A stretch of 64,000 bases of DNA from Acidiferrimicrobium sp. IK (GTDB lineage: Bacteria > Actinomycetota > Acidimicrobiia > Acidimicrobiales > Palsa-688): NCBI RefSeq assembly GCF_025499425.1, contig NZ_JAIMCB010000001.1:589780-653779 (forward strand), given 5' to 3'. The stretch's first letter is position 1. Each line of letters opens with the position of its first letter. Positions 25,448 through 33,812 of this stretch are shown in pieces. Both the position numbers and the translations under genes were made by a program. Under the pieces are notes generated by a model. The model was not told where the DNA came from. It saw only the letters and a program-made list of their open reading frames with translations, and did not search any database.

Positions 25448-26245
25448 ATGGATCTAGGGGTCGCGGGCAAGTCGGTCTTCTTCACCGGCGGGAGCAAGGG
25501 GATGGGCCGGGTGGCCGCTGGCATGCTGGCCGCCGAGGGTGCCAACGTCGCCATCGTCGGGCGCAACGAGTCCGATGTCGACCGGGCGGTGGAGGAGATC
25601 CGTTCCGGGGGCGGGACCGCCCTCGGTGTCCCGGCCGATATCACCGACGAGTCCGAGGTGGCGCGCGCGGTCGGGGATGTGACAGCCGCGTTCGGTCCGC
25701 CGCTCATAGTGGTTGGACAGACCAAGTTCATCCGGAGCGGAGATTTCGCCGACATCGACAACCTGGAGCACTACGTCGAGTCGTTCAGGACCTACACCAT
25801 GAGCCAGCTCTACCTTCTCCACGCGGTGCTGCCAGCTATGAAGGAGGCAGGGTGGGGCAGATTCGTGCACATCGGGTCTGCCACGGCCAAGGAGCCGGTC
25901 GGGGCCATCGCCCACGCGGTTGCCAATGCCACTAGGCCGTCGACGATTGGCCTGCTCAAGACCGTCGCCGACGAGTACGCCAGGTATGGCATCACCGTCA
26001 ATACGGTCGCTCCGGGCTGGATTCTGACCGAGAACACCGAGAGGTACACCGCCGGTCACCTCGGACTCACGACCAATGAGGCACGCCACGAGTGGGTTAC
26101 CGAGCACGTCCACGTGCCGGCGGGCCGCATGGGTCGGCCGGAGGAGATCGCTTCCCTCATTGCCTACCTGTGCTCCGACCTGGCCGGTTACATGACCGGC
26201 AACTGGATCGAGGTCGACGGAGGGCTGCACCGCTCGGCGTTCTGA
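25448..26245 (+). CDS. Atypical short-chain dehydrogenase/reductase-like protein lacking the catalytic Tyr/Lys
   Basis: The 265-residue product has the SDR cofactor motif FTGGSKGMG near residue 13, a typical end (GRMGRPEEIASLIAYLCSD, GNWIEVDGGLH) and VNTVAPGWILTENT. The core differs. The NNAG motif is replaced by VVGQTKF. Where YxxxK is expected, the sequence reads ANATR ahead of PSTIGLLKT, so Tyr is Ala and Lys is Arg. It may have lost oxidoreductase activity or use a different mechanism. It is divergent from the DUF1810 gene across 300 nt with no clear promoter beyond a TAGTGT-like box near 25397. Confidence 0.85.
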   Translation: MDLGVAGKSVFFTGGSKGMGRVAAGMLAAEGANVAIVGRNESDVDRAVEEIRSGGGTALGVPADITDESEVARAVGDVTAAFGPPLIVVGQTKFIRSGDFADIDNLEHYVESFRTYTMSQLYLLHAVLPAMKEAGWGRFVHIGSATAKEPVGAIAHAVANATRPSTIGLLKTVADEYARYGITVNTVAPGWILTENTERYTAGHLGLTTNEARHEWVTEHVHVPAGRMGRPEEIASLIAYLCSDLAGYMTGNWIEVDGGLHRSAF

Positions 26246-26282
26246 GCAGGGGTGCGGCGTCGGGGTGGGTAGGACCGTCGCC

Positions 26283-27005
26283 ATGAGCGGCGAATGGCCC
26301 GAATCGTTGTGGCTGGTGCGCCACGGTGAGAGCGTCGGCAACGCGGCGTCGGCCCGGGCGTGGGCGGAGGGCAAGGAGGTCATCGACGTCTCCGAACGCG
26401 ACGCCGACGTCGACCTGACCGAGCGGGGCCGGACCCAAGCCGAGACCCTCGGCCGGTGGCTGGCGTCGCTGCCCCGCTCCGAGCAGCCCACCGACGCCCT
26501 GGTCTCGCCGTACCTGCGGGCCAGGCACACCGCCCGCATCGCCCTCGAGCCGCTCGGCGGTCCGGGGGCGGTCGGCTGGCACGTCGACGAGCGGCTCCGG
26601 GACCGGGAGCTCGGGGTCCTCGACCGGCTCACGGCCAAGGGCATCGAGGCCCGCTACCCGGCGGAGGCCGACGCCCGGCGCCGGCTCGGCAAGTTCTACC
26701 ACCGGCCTGCCGGCGGCGAGAGCTGGGCGGACGTGGCCCTCCGGCTGCGAGGGGTGCTCACCAGTCTGCGCGCCGACCACGGCGGGCAGCGGGTCGTGGT
26801 CTTCGCCCACGACATCGTCGTGCTGCTGTTCCGTTACCTACTGGAAGGCCTCGACGAGCAGGGCGTGCTCGACATCGCCCGGCACACCGCGGTGCTCAAC
26901 TGCGGTGTCACCCACTACGACCGCGACCCTGGCGCCGGCCTGGTGCTGCGCCGGTACAACGCGGTGATCGGCGCCGACGGGCGCCTGGAGGCGACCAGTG
27001 CCTGA
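26283..27005 (+). CDS. Histidine phosphatase family (phosphoglycerate-mutase-like) protein
   Basis: The 240-residue product has the phosphohistidine motif LWLVRHGESVGNAAS at the start, DLTERGRTQAETLGRWL, SPYLRARHTARIAL and the second histidine in VVVFAHDIVVLLFRYLLEG. These residues form the phosphatase/mutase site. The substrate is not predictable. The start is taken as the ATG at 26283; a GTG at 26265 is in frame. Its 3' end overlaps the NnrD gene by 8 nt. Confidence 0.88.
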   Translation: MSGEWPESLWLVRHGESVGNAASARAWAEGKEVIDVSERDADVDLTERGRTQAETLGRWLASLPRSEQPTDALVSPYLRARHTARIALEPLGGPGAVGWHVDERLRDRELGVLDRLTAKGIEARYPAEADARRRLGKFYHRPAGGESWADVALRLRGVLTSLRADHGGQRVVVFAHDIVVLLFRYLLEGLDEQGVLDIARHTAVLNCGVTHYDRDPGAGLVLRRYNAVIGADGRLEATSA

Positions 27006-27891
27006 CCTCCCCGTCCCTGTCGAGGTCACGCCCGGGCTGCTGCGCCGGTGGCCGCTGCCGTCCCACGCCGACGGGTCGAGCAAAACCGACCGGGGGCAGG
27101 TGCTCGTCGTCGGCGGCGCGGCGCAGACCCCCGGCGCGGTGCTGCTCGCCGCGCAGGCGTCGCTGCGGGCCGGGGCCGGGAAGCTGGCGGTGGCCACCGT
27201 GGCCAGCACCGCCGCCGCGCTGGCGGTCGCGGTCCCCGAGGCGCTGGTGCAGGCCCTGCCCGAGACCGAGGCCGGCGCGCTCAGCCGCCGAGGGGCGTCC
27301 AAGGTGGTGGACATGGCGGCGTCCGCGACCGCCGTGCTGCTCGGGCCGGGAATGACCGACGCCGACGAGTGCTGCGCGCTCGCCGCCGAAGTCGTGGAGC
27401 GCGCCGGCGACGGCGCGGTGGTCCTCGACGCCCTGGCCCTGGCGGTGCTCGAGCGCGACCCGGAGATCCTCGCCGGGTGGGGCGGGCGGGCGGTGCTGAC
27501 CCCCAACCGCAAGGAGCTGGCGCTCATGCTCGGCGTCGACGAAGGGCGCGTCGACGCCGGGGCGCAGCGCTGCGTCCTCGACGCGGCCCGCCGCTACCGA
27601 GCGGTGGTCAGCCTGGGCGGCGGCGAGTCGCTCATCGCGGACCCGGGCGGGACGCTTTGGCACGAGACGTCGGGCAGTGTCGGGCTCGGCGTCTCCGGCA
27701 GCGGGGACTGCGCGGCGGGCGTGGTAGCCGGCCTCCTGGCCCGCGGCGCGGAGCCGGCCCAGGCGGCGGTGTGGGCCGCCCACCTCCACGGCAGCGCCGG
27801 CGACCGTCTAGCGACGCGGGTCGGGAGGGTCGGGTACCTGGCCCGGGAGGTCGCCGACGAGGTCCCCCTGGTCCTCAGCATGTACGACTGA
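26998..27891 (+). CDS. nnrD: ADP/ATP-dependent (S)-NAD(P)H-hydrate dehydratase
   Basis: The 297-residue product starts at a GTG inside the previous gene. Motifs are KTDRGQVLVVGGAAQTPGA, LRAGAGKLAVATV, a central LLGPGM, AVLTPNRKELALMLG and the ribokinase-type SGSGDCAAGVVAGLLARG. It repairs hydrated NAD(P)H using ADP or ATP. In many bacteria an NnrE epimerase domain is fused at the N-terminus; here only the dehydratase half is present and no epimerase is seen in the window. Confidence 0.9.
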   Translation: MPDLPVPVEVTPGLLRRWPLPSHADGSSKTDRGQVLVVGGAAQTPGAVLLAAQASLRAGAGKLAVATVASTAAALAVAVPEALVQALPETEAGALSRRGASKVVDMAASATAVLLGPGMTDADECCALAAEVVERAGDGAVVLDALALAVLERDPEILAGWGGRAVLTPNRKELALMLGVDEGRVDAGAQRCVLDAARRYRAVVSLGGGESLIADPGGTLWHETSGSVGLGVSGSGDCAAGVVAGLLARGAEPAQAAVWAAHLHGSAGDRLATRVGRVGYLAREVADEVPLVLSMYD

Positions 27892-27908
27892 GCGTCCGCC
27901 CGGCCCGG

Positions 27909-29573
27909 TCACGTCGCCTGGTCGCGCAGCTCCCGGCGGAGGATCTTCCCCGTCGTCGTCTTCGGCAGCTCGTCGACGAACTCGACGGAGCGGGGGTACT
28001 TGTAGGCCGCCATCTGCGACCGGCAGTAGTCGATGAGCTCCTCGGGGGTGATGACGGCGCCCGGCTTGAGCGACACGAACGCCTTGACCGTCTCGCCCCG
28101 GTACTCGTCGGGGACGCCGACCACCGCCGCCTCCCGGACCGCGGGGTGCCCGTAGAGCACGTCCTCCACCTCCCGGGGCCAGACCTTGTAGCCGGCCGCG
28201 TTGATCATGTCCTTCTTGCGGTCGACCAGGTAAAACCACCCGTCGGGGTCCATGAACCCGACGTCGCCGGTGCGCAGCTCCCCTCCGGGCAGGGACGCCT
28301 CGGTCGCCTCGGGTTTCTGCCAGTAGCCGGGGACCACCTGCGGGCCGGTGGTGGCGATCTCGCCGATCTCGCCGACGGGCGCCTCGTTGCCGTCCTCGTC
28401 GAGGATGCGCACCACCGTGTTGAACACCGGGACGCCCACCGACAGCGCACCGGAGGTCGGGTCGACCGGGGCGTGCACGCCGAGGGGGACCGCGTGCGAC
28501 GGGGAGTTGGTCTCGGTCAGCCCGTAGATGTTGTGGATGTAGATCCCGGTCTGGTCGAGGAACTGCTGGTTGACCGCCGGCGCGATCGGCGCCCCGCCCG
28601 AGTACACCACCCGCAGCGACGAGAAGTCGTCGCGGGTCGCGCCCTCTACGCCGGCCAGGCTGATGAACACGGTGATGGCCCCGACGGTGAAGCTCGGCCG
28701 GTGCTCCCTGATGGCGTCCATCACCACCTCCGGATGGAAGCGGTGGGCCAGGATCAGCGGGCAGGGCAGGAGGAGGGCCAGCGCCACGTGCCCGATCAGC
28801 CCGGTGATGTGGAACAGCGGCGCCACCCCGAGGATGGCGTCGTCGGTGCCGAGCTTCATCCACTCCCGGTAGGTCACCGCGTTGAACGTCATCGTCCGGT
28901 GGGTGTTCATCGCCCCCTTGGGCACCCCGGTGGTCCCCGACGTGTAGGTCAGCACGGCCACGTCGTCGGGTCCCGGCTCCGGGGCGTCGGCGCGCCGCCC
29001 GGCGTGGCTGTCGAGCACCTCGGTCAGGTCGAGGGTGCCCTCGGGGCGGGACCGCCCGAGCGCGGCGAACAGCCGAGGGTCGTTGCGGGTCTGGCCGTCG
29101 AGCGGGGAGCAGGTGACCACGGTGCGCACCGAGGTCGAGCCCGACTCGATCGCGGCTTTGGCCACGCCGTCGTAGAGCTCCTCCAAGCAGAGCAGCGCGG
29201 TGGCGCCGGAGTCGGCGAGCAGGTACGTCAGCTCCCGGGCCTTGTTCATGGGATTGATGGCCACCCCAGCCCCGCCGGCCTTCCAGACCGCCAGCAGGCC
29301 GATCAGAAACGCCGGGTCGTTCTGGACGTAGATGCCCATCCGGTCGCCGGGGGCGAAGCCGCGCTCCGCGAGGGCCGCGGCGAGCGCGTCGGACGCCTCG
29401 TCCAGTTCGCTCATGGTCATCACACCGTCGAAGTAGCGGATGATCTCGGTGTCGGGCCGGCGTCGCAGCGCCGAGCGGAACACCTCCAGCAGCGTCGAGT
29501 GCTCAGGGGTGATGTCGGCTGGCAGCCCGGGGCTGTAGAGCTTCAGCCACGGCCGCTGCGAGTAGGCGCTCAT
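27909..29573 (-). CDS. AMP-binding acyl-CoA synthetase (FadD-like)
   Basis: The 554-residue product has all adenylate-forming motifs: AVLTYTSGTTGVPKGAMNTH (P-loop), NIYGLTETNSPSHAV, RTGDVGFMDPDGWFYLVDRK, and the C-terminal lysine in PKTTTGKILRRELRDQ. It activates a carboxylic acid to acyl-CoA; chain length cannot be told. Its ATG overlaps the cyclase stop (ATGA), so the two form an operon that may process a cyclic or aromatic acid. Confidence 0.92.
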   Translation of the reverse strand: MSAYSQRPWLKLYSPGLPADITPEHSTLLEVFRSALRRRPDTEIIRYFDGVMTMSELDEASDALAAALAERGFAPGDRMGIYVQNDPAFLIGLLAVWKAGGAGVAINPMNKARELTYLLADSGATALLCLEELYDGVAKAAIESGSTSVRTVVTCSPLDGQTRNDPRLFAALGRSRPEGTLDLTEVLDSHAGRRADAPEPGPDDVAVLTYTSGTTGVPKGAMNTHRTMTFNAVTYREWMKLGTDDAILGVAPLFHITGLIGHVALALLLPCPLILAHRFHPEVVMDAIREHRPSFTVGAITVFISLAGVEGATRDDFSSLRVVYSGGAPIAPAVNQQFLDQTGIYIHNIYGLTETNSPSHAVPLGVHAPVDPTSGALSVGVPVFNTVVRILDEDGNEAPVGEIGEIATTGPQVVPGYWQKPEATEASLPGGELRTGDVGFMDPDGWFYLVDRKKDMINAAGYKVWPREVEDVLYGHPAVREAAVVGVPDEYRGETVKAFVSLKPGAVITPEELIDYCRSQMAAYKYPRSVEFVDELPKTTTGKILRRELRDQAT

Positions 29574-30523
29574 CTGATGGCCAGCGGGTTGACCGGTGAG
29601 CCGCTGGCTCGGTTCACCTTCAACGGGGCGGCGGCGTAGAGGAACGTGTACCGGCCGTCGGCGGCGCAGCTCGCGGCCAGCTTCTCCAGGTCGCAGATCT
29701 CGGTGAGGGCGACGCCCAGGTTGCGCATGAGCGCGCAGTGCAGAGGAAGGGCGAACCCGCTGTCAGGGTCGATGGTGACCTCGTTGGCGATCGTGTCGGT
29801 CACCAGGTTGGGGATCTCCCGCTCCTGGAACCATCGCACCAGCTCCGGGCTGTAGGTCAGGCCCGGCTCGCAGAACCCCTCGTAGAACGCCGGGCCCTGG
29901 TCGAAGAACAGCTTCAAGAAGTTGGTGCGGATCACCAGGATGTCGTGGGCTTCGATGGTGACGCCCTGCGCCGCGGCGCACGCCTCGAGGTCCTCGTGGG
30001 TGAACGTCTCCGCCTTGTCCAGGTTCTCCTTGCCGCGGTAGCGGGCCATGTCGAGGAGGATCCCTCGACCCACCACCCCCCGCTCCGCGATCGGTGCCAC
30101 CGACGCCTTGTCCAACCCTCCGACGGTGGTGCGGGCGTCGTAACCGTTCCAGATCTGCCCGTCGTACCAGACGTGACCGAGCGCGTCGTACTGCGTCGAC
30201 CCCTGCAGGTAAGCGTCGATCTTGTCGTCGGCGTAGTGCAGGCCGCCGGGGTACGACGGGGCGCCCTCCCCATCCCAGCTCGACTCGTCGAGGACCATGG
30301 TCCGCTCCGCGGGGGTCCGGCCCGGCCACACCGGGTCGCCTTTCGGGTCGCCGATCATGCGCTGCAGGGTGAACACCTCCCCCGAGCGGATGGCGGCCAC
30401 CCCCCGCAGGACCTCCGCGGAGGTCAGGTAGTTGAGGGCGCCGACCTCGTCGTCGGCTCCCCACTTCCCCCAGTTGGTGGGGGCGTCGCGGAGCAGGTCG
30501 CGCATGTCGGTCAGGTCGGTCAT
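29570..30523 (-). CDS. Putative cyclase / kynurenine-formamidase-like metal hydrolase
   Basis: The 317-residue product has ADDEVGALNYLTSAEVLRGV, STQYDALGHVWYDGQIWNGY (family variant of HxGTHxD with the metal-binding His), GVVGRGILLDMARYRG and HDILVIRTNFLKLFF. This matches the larger branch of the cyclase family (PF04199). Those enzymes hydrolyse or cyclise amides and lactones; the substrate here is unknown. It is the first gene of a two-gene minus-strand operon with the acyl-CoA synthetase. Confidence 0.85.
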   Translation of the reverse strand: MTDLTDMRDLLRDAPTNWGKWGADDEVGALNYLTSAEVLRGVAAIRSGEVFTLQRMIGDPKGDPVWPGRTPAERTMVLDESSWDGEGAPSYPGGLHYADDKIDAYLQGSTQYDALGHVWYDGQIWNGYDARTTVGGLDKASVAPIAERGVVGRGILLDMARYRGKENLDKAETFTHEDLEACAAAQGVTIEAHDILVIRTNFLKLFFDQGPAFYEGFCEPGLTYSPELVRWFQEREIPNLVTDTIANEVTIDPDSGFALPLHCALMRNLGVALTEICDLEKLAASCAADGRYTFLYAAAPLKVNRASGSPVNPLAIR

Positions 30524-30649
30524 GGCGGTGGACCTTTCGTCGGCGGCGAGTGACGTCGGTCATAGTCTGCCCTGGCCCCCCGACCACTCAAACGGCCGCC
30601 GACACCCAAAACGGCACCCGACACCCAGACGGGCCCGCCGGCGCGGGGC

Positions 30650-31648
30650 TCATCGCCCTGCGAGCAGCTCCCGTAGGTCGGCGCTCGCCGCGTCCACCGC
30701 CGCGGCCGCCGCCGGGGCGACGCCGGCGAGGCCGCTGTAGCCGTGGTTGAGCGTCGGCCAGCACCGGTACTTGAGCCGCACCCCGGCGCGGCGCAGCGCG
30801 TCGGCGTACGCCGCGCCCTCGTCGCGCAGCGGGTCGAACCCGGCGGTGTGGATGACCGCGGGAGGCGCGCCGGCGACGGACGGGGCGTGAAGCGGAGACG
30901 CCCGCCAGTCCCGCTGCGCGCCGCTGCCCTGGAGGTACTGGCCGACGAAGCTGGCCATGCGGTCCACGGTGAGGCCGTACCCGACGCGGTTGTCGGCCCG
31001 GGATGGGTAACGGGCGTTGACCTCCGCATCGAGGTACCCGCCGGCGAGGTCGATGACCGGGACGATCAGTAGCTGCCCGGCGAGCGGCGCCGGCAGTGAC
31101 GCCGCGGCCAGCCCGACCGAGGCCGCCAGCTGGCCGCCGGCGCTGTCACCGGCGACCACGACGCGCGCCGGGTCCCCGCCGAAGCGGCCCACCGCTTCGA
31201 GCACCGCCCGGGTCGCGGCCAGGCAGTCGTCGAACGCAGCGGGGAAGGGATGCTCCGGAGCCAGCCGGTAGTCGACCGACACGACCACCGCCGGCAGCCC
31301 GCCGCAGAGCTGCCGGCAGTGGGTCAGGTGGGTGTAGAGGTCCCCGGCGATCCACCCGCCGCCGTGGAAGTAGACCACGCTCGGCAGCGGCCCGGGATGG
31401 GCCCGGGGCCGAAACACCCTGGCCGTCACCGCCGGCTCGCCCGGAAGGAGGACGTCCTCCTCGTCGGCGACGGTCTCGAGGTGCGCCAACCCTTCCCGGG
31501 CGAGGGCGCTCACCGTGCGGTTGTAGGCCCGCACCGCTGCGACGTCGGGATCGAGCGCGCCGGGATCGGAGGCGCGGGCGGCGAGCCACTCGGCGATCGC
31601 CGGGTCGAAGGGCAGGTCCGGGCGGTCTGGGTCCGCTGGGCTTGGCAT
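30650..31648 (-). CDS. Alpha/beta-hydrolase (HSL / family IV esterase)
   Basis: The 332-residue product, from the ATG at 31648, has SVVYFHGGGWIAGDLYTH (HGGG oxyanion hole), VSVDYRLAPEHPFPAAFDD, VVAGDSAGGQLAASVGLA (nucleophile Ser), FDPLRDEGAAYADALRRAG (acid) and PTLNHGYSGL (His). It is a carboxylesterase by family. It is the last gene of a minus-strand unit with the SIS protein and two Gfo/Idh oxidoreductases (14-nt gap), facing the sialic-acid operon. Removal of O-acetyl groups from sialic acids is a reasonable but unproven role. Confidence 0.88.
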   Translation of the reverse strand: MPSPADPDRPDLPFDPAIAEWLAARASDPGALDPDVAAVRAYNRTVSALAREGLAHLETVADEEDVLLPGEPAVTARVFRPRAHPGPLPSVVYFHGGGWIAGDLYTHLTHCRQLCGGLPAVVVSVDYRLAPEHPFPAAFDDCLAATRAVLEAVGRFGGDPARVVVAGDSAGGQLAASVGLAAASLPAPLAGQLLIVPVIDLAGGYLDAEVNARYPSRADNRVGYGLTVDRMASFVGQYLQGSGAQRDWRASPLHAPSVAGAPPAVIHTAGFDPLRDEGAAYADALRRAGVRLKYRCWPTLNHGYSGLAGVAPAAAAAVDAASADLRELLAGR

Positions 31649-31662
31649 AACCGTCCTCGTGG

Positions 31663-32694
31663 TCAGTTGGTCCGGGTGACCTTGTGCAGCCCCCGCGGCC
31701 GGTCGGGGTCGATGCCCCGGGCGAGCGCCACCGTCAAGGCCATCTGCTGCAGCGGCAGGATCTCTAGCATCGGCAGGACCGCGTCGTCGAGACCGACGCG
31801 ATCGAGCGCCAGGTCGGCCGCCTGGTCGTAGCCGACGGTGAGGACCGCGCCGCCGCGCTCGCGCACCGAGTCGCACACCGGGGCCATGGCCCGCCCCGCC
31901 GTTCCCGGCGCCACGATCGCGATCACCGGCATGTCCGGGTCGATCATCGCCAGCGGCCCGTGCATCAGATCGGCCGCCGAGTAGGCCAGCGCCGGCAGGT
32001 ACGACGTTTCGGCCAGCTTCAACGCCACCTCCCTCGCCGAGGGGTAGGAGAACCCCCGGCCGGTGGTTATCACCGACCGGGCCGCACCGACGCGCCCCGC
32101 CAGGGCGGCCACCTCGTCGATATGGGTGAGCGCCGCCGAGGCCGCCGCGGGGAGCGGCGCGAGGTCGGAGGGTTCGGGCACGATGAGCAGGTACAGCGCC
32201 AGCAGCTCGGCGGTGTAGGTCTTGGTCGCCGCGACGGACCGCTCCTCGCCGGCGTCGATGTAGATGTGACGGTGAGCGGCGAGGGCCAGCGCCGAGTCGG
32301 GGGTGTTGGTCACCGCGACGGTGAACGCTCCGCTCTCGCGGGCTTCGGCCAGGGACCGGACCAGGTCGGGCGAGGTGCCGGACTGGCTGACCGCCAGGAA
32401 CAGCGAGTCGGCCAGCACCGGATGGCGGTCGTAGACCGTGTAGGTCGAAGGCGACGTCAGCCCGACGGGAAGACCGGCCCTGGTCTCGAAGAGGTACTTG
32501 GCGTAGAGCGCGGCGTGGTCGCTCGATCCCCGCGCCGCGATGGTCACGAACCTCGGCGAGCGGCGGGCGATCTCCCGGTGGGCGTCTCGGATGGCGCCGG
32601 CGTCGCCGGCGAGTATCCGCCCGTACACGCCGGGCTGCTCGGCGATCTCGGCTCGCATCAGCGTGCCGGGATCGGTCTGTGTGCCTGGGGTCAT
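31663..32694 (-). CDS. SIS-domain sugar-phosphate isomerase/deaminase (GlmS C-terminal-like, candidate NagB-II)
   Basis: The 343-residue product has two SIS domains and no glutaminase domain. Motifs are TIAARGSSDHAALYAKYLFE, LAVSQSGTSPDLVRSLAEAR, VAATKTYTAELLALYLL, REVALKLAETSYLPALAYSA with the catalytic Glu, LMHGPLAMI with the ring-opening His, and a C-terminal HKVTRTN lysine. This is the pattern of GlmS isomerase domains and of NagB-II glucosamine-6-phosphate deaminases. Beside nagA and nanE, deamination of GlcN-6-P to fructose-6-P is the likely job. No classical NagB is seen. Confidence 0.85.
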   Translation of the reverse strand: MTPGTQTDPGTLMRAEIAEQPGVYGRILAGDAGAIRDAHREIARRSPRFVTIAARGSSDHAALYAKYLFETRAGLPVGLTSPSTYTVYDRHPVLADSLFLAVSQSGTSPDLVRSLAEARESGAFTVAVTNTPDSALALAAHRHIYIDAGEERSVAATKTYTAELLALYLLIVPEPSDLAPLPAAASAALTHIDEVAALAGRVGAARSVITTGRGFSYPSAREVALKLAETSYLPALAYSAADLMHGPLAMIDPDMPVIAIVAPGTAGRAMAPVCDSVRERGGAVLTVGYDQAADLALDRVGLDDAVLPMLEILPLQQMALTVALARGIDPDRPRGLHKVTRTN

Positions 32695-32716
32695 GTCGCC
32701 CTCCGACGTTCGTCGC

Positions 32717-33811
32717 TCATCTGATGGGTTCGGCGGGGTCGCGACTAGCGCGGCCGGCGTCGAGGACCGTGACCGGCCGCCCAGTCGCGATCGATTTCCT
32801 CGCCGCGTCTTGCACCCGCACCGCCCGGGAGATGTCCTCCAAGGTCACGCACGGCGGGGCCTCGCCTCGCACGGCCCGCGCGAAATCGGCGAAGCACGCC
32901 CGAAGCGCGCTGTCGCCTGAGGGCAGGCCGATCGTGGAGCGCTCCACGCTCCCCCCGACCCGCCGCCCGCTCAGGCTGGGCGCGCCTTCATCGATCACCA
33001 GCGAGCCGTGGGAGCCGACCACCCGGATGGTCGACCCGACAGCCTCGTGGCTCACGCCGGCCGGCACCCGAGCCACGGTGATGGTGGCGGTCACCGCGTT
33101 CTCGAGCTTCAACGACACCGTCGCGCTGTCCTCGACCCCGAAGTCGGCGTGCTGCCACCCGGCGCCCGCCGCGGAGAACAGCGCCGCGCCGAACCCGAAG
33201 ACCTCGACGACCTCCAGCCCGCTGAGATGGTGGAGGGCGAGGACCGGGTACCACCCGAAGTTGGTCAGCTCGCCGCCTCCGGCTAGCGCCGGGTCGCACA
33301 CCAGCCCCGGGCGCTCGACCGCCGTCCCGTCGAGGCCCCCCGACGCGATCCACTCGGCGTCGAACGACAGCGGCAACCCCACCCGGCCGGCGTCGATGTC
33401 GCGCCGGGCGCGGGCCACCGCAGGGGAGAGCAGACGGTGGATCGACGACACGATCACCCCGGGCGCGTCGCTCGCCGCGTCGGTCAGCTCGACCAGGTCG
33501 GCGCCCGACACGGCCGCCGGTTTGTCGACGAGGACGTGGCGTCCGGCGCGCACGCACCTGGCGGCCAGGCGGGCGTGGCGGGTCGCTTCGCTGCACACGA
33601 GGACCGCGTCGCTCGACGCCAGGGCGGTGTCGGGGTCCACGAACGCGACACCGGCCGCGTCGGCGACGGCCCGGCTGTCCGCGACCGCCCAGTCGGGGGC
33701 CTGCTCGTCCTCGCTCACCCCGACCAGGTCGAAGTCGGGGGAGCGGCGGAGGACCTCGAGGTAGTCGCGGGCGTGGCGGACCCCGGAGAGGATCGAAAGC
33801 CGGATGGTCAT
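32717..33811 (-). CDS. Gfo/Idh/MocA family oxidoreductase (first of an adjacent pair)
   Basis: The 364-residue product has an N-terminal Rossmann fold (SILSGVRHARDYLEVLRRSP), the HVLVDKPAAVSGADL lysine motif and a C-terminal substrate domain with GGGELTNFGWYPVLALHHL. The family oxidises or reduces sugars and sugar derivatives with NAD(P). The expected D/H in the substrate loop (GxHxxD) reads GWYPV, so substrate handling may differ from its neighbour. It follows the second oxidoreductase with a 1-nt gap and precedes the SIS gene by 22 nt. Confidence 0.87.
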   Translation of the reverse strand: MTIRLSILSGVRHARDYLEVLRRSPDFDLVGVSEDEQAPDWAVADSRAVADAAGVAFVDPDTALASSDAVLVCSEATRHARLAARCVRAGRHVLVDKPAAVSGADLVELTDAASDAPGVIVSSIHRLLSPAVARARRDIDAGRVGLPLSFDAEWIASGGLDGTAVERPGLVCDPALAGGGELTNFGWYPVLALHHLSGLEVVEVFGFGAALFSAAGAGWQHADFGVEDSATVSLKLENAVTATITVARVPAGVSHEAVGSTIRVVGSHGSLVIDEGAPSLSGRRVGGSVERSTIGLPSGDSALRACFADFARAVRGEAPPCVTLEDISRAVRVQDAARKSIATGRPVTVLDAGRASRDPAEPIR

Positions 33812-33812
33812 G

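Noticed and set aside
27048..29639. 863-codon plus-strand frame
   Set aside because: It is a shadow of nnrD and of the minus-strand acyl-CoA synthetase; low-complexity Arg/Gly sequence.
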